A stretch of 64,000 nt of DNA from Isoetes taiwanensis (GCA_021234155.1 JAJEKV010000014.1:5907563-5971562), one strand, 5' to 3'. Counted from the stretch's first letter, positions 1 to 12,714 are shown. Notes: generated by a model not told the origin, from the sequence alone. Made by a program: numbers and translations.

Positions 1-471
1 AATTATGTCAAACCAGCATCAATTCCTGCAGGGCAATCTATCAGAATAAATGCACAAATAAGGCTTACAAAATCTGATCTCGATCTAGTTTACTAGCAAG
101 CTCTTCATTATCATCTGGAAATCTCATTATTTTCACTGCAACAGGCAAGCCATGGTAGATTCCTTCATAAAACAGGCTACCATAGAACAGGCTATATGTA
201 CCCTGCAAATTTCAACCCTAAAATAGTTCTTTCATATCTATCGTCCAATCGTCAGCCTCTCCCATTGCTTCTTCATCACCGAAGGGCTCCAGATACCTAG
301 ACCAGGAAATACAGTGCTTCAAATCCTTCCCTTTCTTTATTATTTTGCCAATGTAGGGCCTTGGAGGTGAAATAGTAAGCTAAGATTATGCATGCAGGCA
401 TGTAGAATAAACTGATTAAAACCAAACAATTACCGAGCTAAAGAAATTCCGAGCTGAAGTTGGGTCTCCAT
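1..471 (-). pseudogene. Raf-like MAPKKK (HT1-type) kinase pseudogene, 5' part
   Basis: Reading the minus strand from an ATG at 471-469, a short first exon (METQLQLGISLAR) ends at a GT donor near 433. A second block (about 363-100) encodes RPYIGKIIKKGKD, then ADDWTIDMKELF, then GIYHGLPVAVKIMRFPDD and ELASKLDR. The WT(I/V)D(M/L)..LF.G, G(I)Y.G..VAVK and (R)xPDD/E..SKLE order is that of plant Raf-like kinases near HT1: the segment before the kinase domain, the glycine loop and the VAVK lysine. Between LF and the glycine loop the frame breaks at least twice (around 200-230) and a short GGTAGCCTGTT-like stretch is duplicated, so it is probably a pseudogene. The catalytic lobe would lie beyond base 1. 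The family assignment is well supported by motif order; inactivity is inferred from the frame breaks. Confidence 0.68.
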
Positions 472-1062
472 GGCTACAGCCGATTGTGAAACACTCAGGT
501 TACTGCTTCTAGATGATATGGGTAGCTAACAGGGTCTTCAAGTAACGGAGAAGGGAAGACAAAACCCAATTGTCGATCAAAGAATATGGCGGAAGAGAGA
601 ATTTCCTTAGATTTTCTATTTTTCGTAGCTGTAGATGAAGAAATTTAACAAATCATACCAGATAGAAGCAGTTTGATGAGAAATTTGGCGGCCTGCTCTG
701 GTCGTTGGAGGTTTGGTTGTTAGGGCCGGAATGGTCAGGGTCGCGGCCGAAGGAATTACCTGGCTTTTATATTTTTTCTAACCGTCGATTCATAAATTAA
801 AAAATCTAACAGTTGAGATGAAAAAAAACTGACGTGGCAAGACACGTGGCATAGCTAGAAACTCAGAAAAGTGGGCAGCTCGGGTTAGGCAACCCTGCTA
901 AAAAATAGATAGAAAAAAAAATGAGACTAACGAGGCTGAGAACCCAAAAGAGCTGTATTTTAGAGCTAGGAAAAAAATATTATAAAGTAGAGCTAGATTT
1001 TAGAACTAGAAACAAAATATCTACATCTATATATAATATTAATGGAAAAATAAGAGGATAAT
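472..1062. other. 5' flank of kinase pseudogene, no gene seen
   Basis: AT-rich DNA with no convincing coding frame, RNA gene or repeat. It would hold the former promoter and leader of the kinase pseudogene. Confidence 0.5.
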
Positions 1063-1140
1063 ATGTGCAGCATCTTGACTGTTGACCTTGTTGTATGCGA
1101 TAACTTCTATTATAGGCCATTAAAATATGGACAGTTATTT

Positions 1141-1435
1141 CTTCACTCGCGCGACCCTCTACATGCCGCTCTGTTGTCCAAAAACATCTTACCTGCTAAT
1201 CTACCTCTGCTGGCGACCGTCCAGAGGAGATTGGGTTTCATTTGGATTGGATTGAACATGCCATTTTCATTTTCTACTTTGGTGGTTTTCTTTATGGTTT
1301 TTTCCATCATGGGCATTGATCGACACCAAATCCATTGACATGTAGGGCACATGGTCTTTCTATCTGCACTATGGATCATAGCCATTGCTATGGCTTCAAT
1401 GGGAGTCAAATACCTGTTTGATCAGGGCTAAGTTT
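1141..1435 (+). repeat. Dispersed repeat, copy 1
   Basis: About 290 bp that recurs, diverged, at 2430-2715. Shared blocks include GGGTTTCATTTGG, GATTGAACATGCCATTTT, ATTGATCG.CACCAAATCC and GTCAAATACCTG.TTGATCAGG. The two copies lie in direct orientation on either side of the PPR pseudogene. No coding capacity is conserved between them, so the short reading frames here are probably chance. Confidence 0.7.
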
Positions 1436-1984
1436 AGGACAGAGACAACGTTCTCCCCATCTAGGGAATGGACTAGCGAAATCGTATTTTTCTTCCACAC
1501 TCATGAATACAAGAAGAAGACCATGGCATCTAATCATGATTGTTAGAGGACCGCATACTGTAAGACAACATTCTGATTTCTGTCATTTTTCTTTCCAAAT
1601 ACTTGTATTCATATGAAGTGATAAACATCAGACAGCTTGAAGATACCTTTCAGGACAAAATGCTATGGCCCAGTTGTCATTAAGGTATGAAATTATATTT
1701 AAGTGTCTGTTCTTTAGTGTAATTCTTCTTACTTGATGGGTTGAGGCTGTTTTGGTCTTCAGGTCTTTACCCAATCAAGGCTTGACAACACACTCAGATG
1801 TGCAGAAATTATGGGACAGCGGGGCATATCCATGCCTAAAAATATGTTTATTTTCTACTAAAAAGATTTAGAACACAACAAGATCTGGGATGTTGTAGGA
1901 GATTGCAGTCCTTGGTGGGTCACAGTGGAGAGGAATCACTGGCCATTTTGAATGACCATTTGATTTAGCAGTTCTCCTCTTGTG
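1436..1984. other. Intergenic, nothing recognised
   Basis: No conserved frame, RNA gene or repeat seen between the dispersed repeat and the PPR remnant. Confidence 0.4.
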
Positions 1985-2415
1985 GAAGTTTTATGGAATC
2001 AAATGAAGCATTTAGCAAGGTTCCAAAACCAAGTCCTTCTACTTGGAGTGCAATTTTAGGAGCCCAGAGCCCTTTCTGGTATACATGAGGCAGTTTTGCA
2101 CTTATTTGAGAGAATGGTAATGTCAGGCATGAAGAGTGACAAACATGTCTATCTTGCTGGTTTGAAAGCATGTCTTGGCTCCTTGGGGCTCATCCATAAG
2201 CAGATTATTGTCTGTAAAATTCACTCAGATGCCATCATTGGAAGTGCCCTGGTAGATATATATGCAAAATGTGGAGGCATGAATGAGGCATGAAGTGTCT
2301 TTGAAAAAGTCTCAGGCAAAGATTCTATTATATGGAGTGCAATGATTGCAAGCTATGCACAGTGTGGCAACTTTGAACTTGCCATACAGTTTTAAAAACA
2401 TGTGCAGAGAAGGCA
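1985..2415 (+). pseudogene. PLS-type pentatricopeptide repeat (PPR) pseudogene fragment
   Basis: Conceptual translation shows PPR repeat signatures: EAF.KVPKPSPSTWSAIL, then ALHLFERMVMSGMKSDKHVYL, LKACLGSLGLIHKQI, SALVDIYAKCGGMNEA, and after a TGA stop SVFEKVSGKDSIIWSAMIA, SYAQCGNFELAIQF. The W.A.I/M...Y...G.....A..LF..M and ALVDMYAKCG signatures are diagnostic of P, L and S motifs in plant organelle RNA-editing PPR proteins. At least two frame shifts and in-frame stops (near 2087, 2293 and 2391) break it, there is no initiator, and only about three repeats remain. Such proteins normally carry a transit peptide and E/DYW domains; none is seen. It is a decayed copy flanked by two copies of a dispersed repeat. 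Confidence 0.8.
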
Positions 2416-2429
2416 TCAAGCTCTTATCG

Positions 2430-2715
2430 CTGTTGCTCTGTTACCTCTACTAGCGACCCTCTTTCTCGAGGAGACTGGGTTTCATTTGGCTTGGATTGAA
2501 CATGCCATTTTTATTTTCTACTTTGATGTTTTTTTAATGGCTTTTCCAGTTGCGGTCATTGATCGGCACCAAATCCATTAATTTGATTTTTTCTAGGGCA
2601 TGATATGGTCTTCTGAACATTTCCATTGGCTGGCTACACTCCGACCATAAGCGCACTGCTATGGCTTCAATAGGGGTCAAATACCTGGTTGATCAGGGCT
2701 CTGTTTAGGAATAAG
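2430..2715 (+). repeat. Dispersed repeat, copy 2
   Basis: Diverged direct copy of 1141-1435, with small indels (for example an extra TTTGATTTTTTCTAGGG stretch). It lies just 3' of the PPR remnant, so the pair may mark the ends of an older duplicated or mobile segment. Confidence 0.65.
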
Positions 2716-3365
2716 CTTACGGTGCCGGACCTCCTCAGGCCACAGACATGCATGACCATGAGGCTTATGAAGGTAAGTATATATATTGCCATTTTCTGCC
2801 TTATCAGAGGCTCTCGTTATGCTTAAAAGATCTCCATTCTAAACCCCTTTGAGATTTTTGTAAAATGCTCCAAAAGTATGTGTTCACATACATGGCCATG
2901 CCTAGAGTTATGCCAGAATTTTGCTGCAGGTAATATTTAGGGCTGAAAGTGTGTTTGGAATATTTTATTGATTCATTATTGAGAATGAAGTTCTTGATGC
3001 TGTTCTTGATTCTTGAGAATGGAGTTCTAATTTCTTAGTACAAATGGAAATTTAATATTTACAGATATGGAAACTGGATGCATGCAGATTCCAAAAGTAA
3101 AGGTAGAATTGTCCTTCCATTAAGCTACTGTATGTCTATCGTTTAGTGTCCATGGTTTTTGCTTCAATAGGTTTAATGCCTTTGGTATTTGCTTCAATAG
3201 ATCTGCTCTTCTTTATGGACAACTTCAGGAATTGGCACAAAAGTTGTCCTTGTCTATTACCATGTTTGCATGAATGGGTCGGAATAAAGACCCATGATTC
3301 TGGCTTTCTCTTTATTGGACATTATTGATTCCTAAATTGTTAATTACCCAAGTAAAAAATTATAT
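2716..3365. other. Intergenic DNA up to satellite start
   Basis: No gene recognised. Short local repeats occur (GTTCTTGAT.., and TTTTTGCTTCAATAG repeated near 3155-3200). Confidence 0.4.
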
Positions 3366-3924
3366 AGCTACATATTCTAAATGACGTGCACCCTGGACTA
3401 CCACAATCGTCGGATTCATCGATCCTACGACCCAGATCGTATGTTGGGGCCTCTGGGCACCTCTCGTTTTGCTTATAGTCATTTATGATTGGAGGCGCCT
3501 ATGATTTTTGAAATATGAAATACGATTTCGCCTAAGGTATTGAGGGAATATCAAACCTCTATATGGCTTTGCCTAAGATTTATAATATGAAATATGGGGA
3601 TTTGAGGCTCTACCAAAATAACCCAATGTCCTAATAAGACTACTTTAACCAATGTACCCAGTGAGCTAATGTGATTATTTTTTATCTTGAATCTATGTTT
3701 TTTGTTATAACAACCTATTCAATTGTTTTAGAGATAAATAGTCTATGGTTTCGGGAATTGTTATTTTTACATCCATATCAAAGTTATAACAACCTATTCA
3801 ATTGTTTTAGGGATAAATAGTCTATGGTTTCGGGAATTGTTATTTTTACATCTATATCAAATCCCCCTGGAACCCCCTGTTATTTTGCTACATATTCTAA
3901 ACGAGGTGCACCCTGGACTACCAC

Positions 3925-4470
3925 AGTGGTTGGGGGGTTCCAGGGGATTTGATATCGATGTAAAAATAGCAATTCCCGAAACCATAGACTATTTATCCCT
4001 AAAACAATTGAATAGGTTGTTATAACAAAAAACATAGATTCAAGATAAAAAATAATCATATTAGCTCACTGGGTATATTGGTTAAATTAGTCTTATTAGG
4101 ACATTGAGTTATTTTGGTAGAGGTTCGAATTCCCGTATTTCATATTGTAAATCTTAGGCAAAACCGTATAGAGGTTCGATATTCCCTCAAAACCTTAGGC
4201 GAAATCGTATTTCATATTTCAAAATCATAGGCGCCTCCAATCATAAATGACTATAAGCGAAACGAGAGGTGCCCAGAGGCCCCAACATATGATCTGGGTC
4301 GTATTAGCTCACTGGGTACATTGGTTAAAGTAGTCTTATTAGGACATTGAGTTATTTTGGTAGAGGTTCGAATTCCCATATTTCATATTGTAAATCTTAG
4401 GCAAAGCCGTATAGAGGTTCGATATTCCCTCAAAACCTTAGGCGAAATCGTATTTTATATTTTATATTTC
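3925..4470 (-). repeat. Inverted segment inside satellite block 1
   Basis: The unit reads in reverse complement from about 3925 (GGGGTTCCAGGGGATTTGATA) to about 4470, then switches back to the plus orientation at ATGTGATTATTGTTTATC. The left breakpoint falls inside the CCCCCTGGAACCCC stretch of the unit, leaving head-to-head copies 3840-3925 and 3925-4030 able to fold into a hairpin. Confidence 0.85.
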
Positions 4471-5455
4471 AAAATAATGTGATTATTGTTTATCTTGAAT
4501 CTATGTTTTTTTTTATAACAACCTATTCAATTGTTTTAGGGATAAATAGTCTATGAACAAGATTCGATATTCGTTGGATTCGTCGATCCTACGACCCAGA
4601 TCATATGTTGAGGCCTCTGGGCACCTCTCGTTTTGTTTATAGTCATTTATGATTGGAGGCGCCTATGATTTTGAAATATGAAATACGATTTCGCCTAAGG
4701 TTTTGAGGGAATATCGAACCTCTATACGGCTTTGCCTAAGATTTACAATATGAAATATGGGAATTCGAACCTCTACCAAAATAACTCAATGTTCTAATAA
4801 GATTACTTTAACCAATATACCCAGTGAGCTGATGTGATTATTTTTTATCTTGAATCTATGTTTTTTGTTATAACAACCTATTCAATTGTTTTAGGGATAA
4901 ATACTCTATAGTTTTGGGAATTGCTATTTTTACATCTATATCAAATCCCCCTGGAACCCCTGTTATTTTGCTATATATTCTAAACGAGGTGCACCCTAGA
5001 CTACCACAGTCGTTGGATTCGTCGATTCTACGACCCCGATCGTATGTTGGGGCCTCTGGGCACCTCTCGTTTCGCTTATAGTTATTTATGATTGGAGGCG
5101 CCTATGATTTTGAAATATGAAATACGATTTCGCCTAAGGTTTTGAGGGAATATCGAACCTCTATACGGCTTTGCCTAAGATTTACAATATGAAATATGGG
5201 GATTCGAACCTCTACCAAAAAAACTCAATGTCCTAATAAGACTACTTTAACCAATGTACCCAGTGAGCTAATGTGATTATTATTTATTTTGAATCTATGT
5301 TTTTTTTTATAACAACCTATTCAATTGTTTTAGGGATAAATAGTCTATGGTTTCGGGAATTGTTATTTTTACATCCATATCAAATCCCCCTAAGGTTTTG
5401 AGGGAATATCGAACCTCTATACGGCTTTGCCTAAGATTTACAATATGAAATATGG

Positions 5456-5526
5456 GGATTCGAACCTCTACCAAAAAAATTCAATGTCCTAATAAGACTA
5501 CTTTAACCAATGTACCCAGTGAGCTA
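5456..5526 (-). promoter_or_regulatory. tRNA-like pol III promoter (box A/box B) in satellite unit
   Basis: On the minus strand TAGCTCACTGGG (5526-5515) fits the box A consensus TRGCNNARYNGG at all but one position, and GGTTCGAATCC (5466-5456) fits box B perfectly. Between them lies TTGGTTAAAGTAGTC...GGAC, like the D-loop and anticodon region of plant tRNA-derived SINEs. The same pair recurs in most satellite units; this is a representative copy. Activity is not shown. A functional tRNA gene is unlikely, as no paired acceptor stem is evident. Confidence 0.72.
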
Positions 5527-5925
5527 ATGTGATTATTGTTTATCTTGAATCTATGTTTTTTTTTTATAACAACCTATTCAATTGTTTTAGGGATAAATAG
5601 TCTATGGTTTCGGGAATTGTTATTTTTACATCCATATCAAATCCCCCTGGAACCCCCTGTTATTTTGCTACATATTCTAAACGAGGTGCACCCTGGACTA
5701 CCACAGTTGTTGGATTCGTCTATCATACGATCCAGATTGTATGTTGGGGCCTCTGGGCACCTCTCGTTTCGCTTATAGTCATTTATGATTGGAGGCGCCT
5801 ATGATTTTGAAATATGAAATACGATTTTGCCTAAGGTTTTGAGGGAATATCGAACCTCTATACGGCTTTGCCTAAGATTTACAATATGAAATATGGGAAT
5901 TCGAACCTCTACCAAAATCCTATAT

Positions 5926-8605
5926 TATAATGTTTTAGGGTGTGTCTTGAACCACGCCCTAAAACTAGATGGTTCAGATTTGATTAAAAAGTTAGGTTGG
6001 ACGCTCTAGATAACCGATGCTTTCCTGCCTTTTTTTGTCGCTCTAGCCATTTCGGCTCTTCTCAAAGCACAAAAGTGGCTTTCGGAACTTGAATTTCGGT
6101 CTGGCTTTTGCTGGGGGAGAGGCCTTTGCGTATGCTCAGGTATGCTCAGGCATGCTGCTTTGGTTCCTTCAAACGTGGCCTTCTATTGCTTCAAGATTCC
6201 AGACTTAGCTCTAAGGTGCATAGCTATGCAGGTAGAGTATTGGAAAAATTGCTTGAAAGTTAACATTATTGCATATATCATGTTATGGCAAACGCATATT
6301 CTTCAGGCCCTGGAGGTCTATAGTGCTTGCTCAAGAATGACTGGAGTTGGTCTATCAGAACGACTGGAGATGGTTTATTGGCAATCTTTGTTACAAGCTT
6401 TATCCAGCAAGGCAACCAGACTTCCTGCAAGCGAACTGGTTGGCACTATCAGATAAGCTGCAAAGTTGACAACTTTAAATTTTTATCTAGACCCACCAAC
6501 GCTAGGCCATGCACTCTGTTGTTTCAGAAGATGATCATGCTCTTCTTGTGTTGCATCCATCTTCTGGCACAAAACGCATTTTATAACTCTGTTTTGTAAC
6601 TCCATTTTTATTGTGGGCTAGAGGAATACTGCTCAGTTTAAACAGCTTAAGCATTCAAGAAGTATGGCTAAGATCGTTGGCAACAATTTTCTACCCTTTC
6701 ATGTTGGAATTTCCCACTATTAGGACTGCGATGCTTGCATGTGGAAAGATAAGATTTGCAATTAGCAATATGAAATTAACCTGAGAATTATTTTGTCTAA
6801 GCTTTTCGTTTGTCTAAACATGCAGACAGGCAATAGGTTTTGAAAGTATGGACGAAGCAGCACATTACATGAGTGGGGTACCTTTTTATCTCTTCCTCAA
6901 CATTGTTTATGAACATTTTTATAATTTCTCTGATTGTTGTTCCTTTTGTGGATTAGCTTTATGGATCGCTTGGACTTGGATTTCTCTCACATTTTGACCA
7001 AAACTACCATTGTTATTCTTCCACTTTTATTGACAAGGTATATATATCTTGCCCAATATATGATCATTGACAGTAATATCATAATCAATATGTTATTTAT
7101 TATTCAGTCACATTGGAGTTGGGTGATTAATGTGAAAGATTTATGTCATTCTGTATTGTAGCCAAACATTTGCAGTTTGAAGATTCATATATTCATGACT
7201 GGTGGTTGAATTTTGAAGGCCTCTTCCATCAACGTAGAGCAATTGGGCACGTAGATTTCCCACTGCAGACATTATAGATCTCTCAAAATCATTTGATGAA
7301 ATAGGTAAAGCTTCATGTGAAGAAAATCTTTGCTGTTATTATGAGGCTTTTATATAGCCATCGTGAATCTTAAAGGATGTACTACAATGTATCCAATGTA
7401 TTGTCTATGTCTATTAGCTATTTATAAGATATATCACCCATTTATCCCCAGCAAAGTAGTCAAATGCTTTGTAACATAGTAGTAAAATGCTTTGTAACAT
7501 GCTTCATAGAAAAGTATTCATTTTCGTGAAATAACATATTCTGTTCAAGTATTTCTATTTTTTAATAACCTCTGCACATCTACTATTATCTTTCTCAAGA
7601 TATACCTCTTTATCCAATAAATGATTTCTACAGTTGTAGTCAATGCTTTGTAACATGCTTCGTGGAAAGCACCCATTTTGTTGAGTATAGCATACTCCAT
7701 TCAAGTTTCTGTTTTTCAGTAGTTTTTGCACATCTACTATTATATGAATGTAGTTTACCTTTAGAAATATGACAAACAAATGGAACTTTCAAAGTTCTTG
7801 CCTGTTATCCAATTGGGAAGTAATATAATTTTTACAGGATTCTTTAAAATTGTTATGCATTCTCTATGGGAGATATGGACAAATGTTCATTAATTAAGTC
7901 TGGCAAAATACATCTGCATTTCACACTTCGACGAAATACATCTGCACTTTTCACTTTGGAAGTTCTGCAAATACATCAAAATCTTTGCTTGAAGCTGCAA
8001 ATAGATAACATCAATAATTATATGATGAAATAAAAAAGCAAATGTTTACCAAATGCCTTGGTGTTTGATAGATGTGTGTTTGACAATAAGGAACCTCTTC
8101 AAATCAAGTCCAAACATGAAATCCCTCTTTATTTTTTCCATTCATGCTCCTCTCTCCACAAATCTTAGGAAGTTCTACACATAATATTAAAACTCTAATT
8201 TTACGCTTTAAAATACAAGACAATTTCATATACAAAAATGTTCTTAATAATTTTAGATAAGCAAGTTATTATATCATTTACACATGGAAACCTCCTATTG
8301 GCTTGGAATATTCCTTAGCAATTAATGTAGATTCAAGAGTGAGGCGAGAAGCTTAGGGTACAACGGGGCATGGGTACTAAGCTAGAAGATCCCCTGCCAT
8401 CACCAGGATGCCCTTTCCCAACACCATAGCCGGGTCCATTGTTGGTTGTTTTGCAAGGTACAAAAGAGTGGCAATGGTTTTTTGGCTTGGTTTTCCCCAT
8501 GAATGACAAAGATTGTACAATGGATGTAGGTTTCTCATTGCTGGATTATGATCTACAGGTTTCTAAACTGTGCCCAGCAACGCTGGGCACCTTAACTAAC
8601 TAGTA
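5926..8605. other. Non-satellite DNA between satellite blocks
   Basis: Unique-looking DNA that splits the satellite. It begins with a short hairpin, TTTTAGGG (5933-5940) pairing with CCCTAAAA (5957-5964). A local duplication is visible (AGTAGTCAAATGCTTTGTAACAT-like blocks near 7455-7500 and 7630-7660; TTTTT.AATAACCTCTGCACATCTACTATTAT near 7559 and 7710). The reading frames are short, lack recognisable motifs, and look like chance. Confidence 0.5.
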
Positions 8606-11600
8606 ACTCAATGTCCTAATAAGACTACTTTAACCAATGTACCCAGTGAGCTGATGTGATTATTTTTTATCTTGAATCTATGTTTTTTGTTATAACAACC
8701 TATTCAATTGTTTTAGGGATAAATACTCTATGGTTTCAGGAATTGCTATTTTTACATCGACATCAAATCCCCCTGGAATCCCCTGTTATTTTGCTATATA
8801 TTCTAAACGAGGTGCATCCTGGACTACTACAGTCGTTGGATTCGTCGATCCTACGACACAGATCATATGTTGGGGCCTCTGGGCACCTCTCGTTTCGCTT
8901 ATAGTCATTTATGGCTGGATCCGCCTATGATTTTGAAATATAAAATACGATTTTGCCTAAGGTTCTATACGGCTTTGCCTAAGATTTTATGGGAATTCGA
9001 ACCTCTACCAAAATAACTCAATGTCCTAATAAGACTACTTTAACCAATATACCCAGTGAGCTGATGTGATTATTTTTTTATCTTGAATCTATGTTTTTTT
9101 TTTTTATAACAACCTATTCAATTGTTTTAGGGATAAATAGTCTATGGTTTCGGGAATTGTTATTTTTATATCCATATCAAATCCCCCTGAAGCCCCCTGT
9201 TATTTTGCTACATATTCTAAACGAGGTGCACCCTGGACTACCACAGTCGTTGGATTCGTCGATCCTACGACCCAGATCATATGTTGGGGCCTCTGGGCAC
9301 CTCTCGTTTCGCTTATAGTCATTTATGATTGGAGGCGCCTATGATTTTGAAATATAAAATACGATTTTGCCTAAGGTTTTGAGGGAATATCGAACCTCTA
9401 TACGGCTTTGCCTAAGATTTACAATATGAAATATGGGGATTCGAACCTCTACCAAAATAACTCAATGTCCTAATAAGACTACTTTAACCAATGTACCTAG
9501 TGAGCTAATGTGATTTTTTTTTATCTTGAATCTATGTTTTTTTTTTTATAACAACCTATTCAATTGTTTTAAGGATAAATAGTCTATGGTTTCTGGAATT
9601 GTTATTTTTACATCCATATCAAATCCCCCTGGAACCCCCTGTTATTTTGCTACATATTCTAAACGAGGTGCACCCTGGACTACCACAGTCGTTGGATTCG
9701 TCGATCTTATGACCCAGATCATATGTTGGGGCCTCTGGGCACCTCTCGTTTCGCTTATAGTCATTTATGATTGGAGGCGCCTATTATTTTGAAATATGAA
9801 ATACGATTTTGCCTAAGGTTTTGAGGGAATATCGAACCTCTATACGGCTTTGCCTAAGATTTACAATATAAAATATGGGAATTCGAACCTCTACCAAAAT
9901 AACTCAATGTCCTAATAAGACTACTTTAATCAATGTACCCAGTGAGCTGATGTGATTATTTTTTATCTTGAATCTATGTTTTTTGTTATAACAACCTATT
10001 CAATTGTTTTAGGGATAAATAGTCTATGGTTTCGGGAATTGCTATTTTTACATCTATATCAAATCCCCCTGGAACCCCCTGTTATTTTGCTACATATTCT
10101 AAACGAGGTGGACCATGGACTACCACAGTCGTTGGATTCGTCGATCCTACGACCCAGATCGTATGTTGGGGCCTCTAGGCACCTCTCATTTTGCTTATAG
10201 TTATTTATAATTGGAGGCGCCTATGATTTTGAAATATGAAATACGATTTCGCCTAAGGTTTTGAGGGAATATCGAACCTCTATATGGCTTTGCCTAAGAT
10301 TTACAATATGAAATATGGGGATTCGAACCTCTACCAAAAAAACTCAATGTCCTAATAAGACTACTCCCAATGAGCTAATGTGATTATTGTTTATCTTGAA
10401 TCTATATTTTTTTTTATAACAACCTATACAATTGTTTTAAGGATAAATAGTCTATGGTTTCGGGAATTGTTATTTTTACATCCATATCAAATCCCCCTGG
10501 AACCCCATGTTATTTTGCTACATATTCTAAACGAGGTGCACCCTGACTACCACAGTCATCGGATTCGTCGATCCTACAACCCAGATCGTATGTTAAGGCC
10601 TCTGGGCACCTCGTTTCGCTTATAGTCATTTTTGGAGGCGCCTATGATTTTGAAATATGAAATACAATTTCGCCTAAGTTTTTAAGGGAATATCGAACCT
10701 CTATACGGCTTTGCCTAAGATTTACAATATGAAATAAGGGGATTCGAACCTCTACCAAAAAAACTCAATGTCCTAATAAGACTACTTTAACCAATGTACC
10801 CAATGAGCTAATGTGATTATTGTTTATCTTGAATCTATATTTTTTTTTATAACAACCTATTCAATTGTTTTAGGGATAAATAGTCTATGGTTTCGGGAAT
10901 TGTTATTTTTATATCCATATCAAATCCCCCTGAAGCCCCCTGTTATTTTGCTACATATTCTAAACGAGGTGCACCCTGGACTACCACAGTCGTTGGATTC
11001 GTCGATCCTACGACCCAGATCATATGTTGGGGCCTCTGGGCACCTCTCGTTTCGCTTATAGTCATTTATGATTGGAGGCGCCTATGATTTTGAAATATAA
11101 AATACGATTTTGCCTAAGGTTTTGAGGGAATATCGAACCTCTATACGGCTTTGCCTAAGATTTACAATATGAAATATGGGGATTCGAACCTCTACCAAAA
11201 TAACTCAATGTCCTAATAAGACTACTTTAACCAATGTACCTAGTGAGCTAATGTGATTTTTTTTTATCTTGAATCTATGTTTTTTTTTATAACAACCTAT
11301 TCAATTGTTTTAAGGATAAATAGTCTATGGTTTCTGGAATTGTTATTTTTACATCCATATCAAATCCCCCTGGAACCCCCTGTTATTTTGCTACATATTC
11401 TAAACGAGGTGCACCCTGGACTACCACAGTCGTTGGATTCGTCGATCCTATGACCCAGATCATATGTTGGGGCCTCTGGGCACCTCTCGTTTCGCTTATA
11501 GTCATTTATGATTGGAGGCGCCTATGATTTTGAAATATGAAATCTGATTTTGCCTAAGGTTTTGAGGGAATATCGAACCTCTATCTGGGCTTTTGCCTAA

Positions 11601-12714
11601 GATTTACAATATAAAATATGGGAATTCGAACCTCTACCAAAATAACTCAATGTCCTAATAAGACTACTTTAATCAATGTACCCAGTGAGCTGATGTGATT
11701 ATTTTTTATCTTGAATCTATGTTTTTTGTTATAACAACCTATTCAATTGTTTTAGGGATAAATAGTCTATGGTTTCGGGAATTGCTATTTTTACATCTAT
11801 ATCAAATCCCCCTGGAACCCCCTGTTATTTTGCTACATATTCTAAACGAGGTGGACCATGGACTACCACAGTCGTTGGATTCATCGATCCTACGACCCAG
11901 ATCGTATGTTGGGGCCTCTAGGCACCTCTCATTTTGCTTATAGTTATTTATAATTGGAGGCGCCTATGATTTTGAAATATGAAATACGATTTCGCCTAAG
12001 GTTTTGAGGGAATATCGAACCTCTATATGGCTTTGCCTAAGATTTACAATATGAAATATGGGGATTCGAACCTCTACCAAAAAAACTCAATGTCCTAATA
12101 AGACTACTTTAACCAATGTACCCAATGAGCTAATGTGATTATTGTTTATCTTGAATCTATATTTTTTTTTATAACAACCTATACAATTGTTTTAAGGATA
12201 AATAGTCTATGGTTTCGGGAATTGTTATTTTTACATCCATATCAAATCCCCCTGGAACCCCATGTTATTTTGCTACATATTCTAAACGAGGTGCACCCTG
12301 ACTACCACAGTCATCGGATTCGTCGATCCTACAACCCAGATCGTATGTTAAGGCCTCTGGGCACCTCGTTTCGCTTATAGTCATTTTTGGAGGCGCCTAT
12401 GATTTTGAAATATGAAATACAATTTCGCCTAAGTTTTTAAGGGAATATCGAACCTCTATACGGCTTTGCCTAAGATTTACAATATGAAATAAGGGGATTC
12501 GAACCTCTACCAAAATAACTCAATGTCCTAATAAGACTACTTTAATCAATGTACCCAGTGAGCTAATGTGATTATTTTTTATCTTGAATCTATGTTTTTT
12601 TTTATAACAATCTATTCAATTGTTTTAGGGATAAATAGTCTATGGTTTTGGGAATTGTTATTTTTACATCCATATCAAATCCCCTTGGAACCCCCTGTTA
12701 TTTTGCTACATATT
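8606..12714 (+). repeat. Satellite block 2 with ~1.75 kb higher-order repeat
   Basis: About nine head-to-tail units. The spacing of the CAATGTCCTAATAAGACTAC landmark is about 420-445 bp. Variants repeat in groups of four: 9091-10765 and 10834-12519 share unit-specific differences at an offset of about 1743-1755 bp. Examples are CCCCCTGAAGCCCCC in unit 1, a GACC(C)ATGGACTACC variant in unit 3, and CACCCTGACTACC with TATGTTAAGGCC in unit 4. Amplification therefore copied four-unit blocks. Confidence 0.9.

Larger units (their letters stand above)
3366..5925 (+). repeat. Satellite block 1 (SINE-like ~440 bp unit)
   Basis: Complete and partial units of the satellite that dominates 3.4-23.3 kb. 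Landmarks in order: CAATGTCCTAATAAGACTAC, CCCAGTGAGCTAATGTG, ATCTTGAATCTATG, a T-run, CAACCTATTCAATTG, GTCTATGGTTTCGGGAATTG, CAAATCCCCCTGGAACCCC, GAGGTGCACCCTGGACTACC, TATGTTGGGGCCTCTGGGCA, GGAGGCGCCTATGATTTTG, CGATTTCGCCTAAGG, CGGCTTTGCCTAAG, GGGGATTCGAACCTCTACC. This block is rearranged: some units are truncated, joined out of phase or inverted (3925-4470). The short frames that recur in each unit are not genes. Confidence 0.93.

Noticed and set aside
5456..5526. Functional tRNA gene in each satellite unit
   Set aside because: Box A and B are present, but I could not find a paired acceptor stem or a normal cloverleaf; a SINE-type promoter relic fits better.
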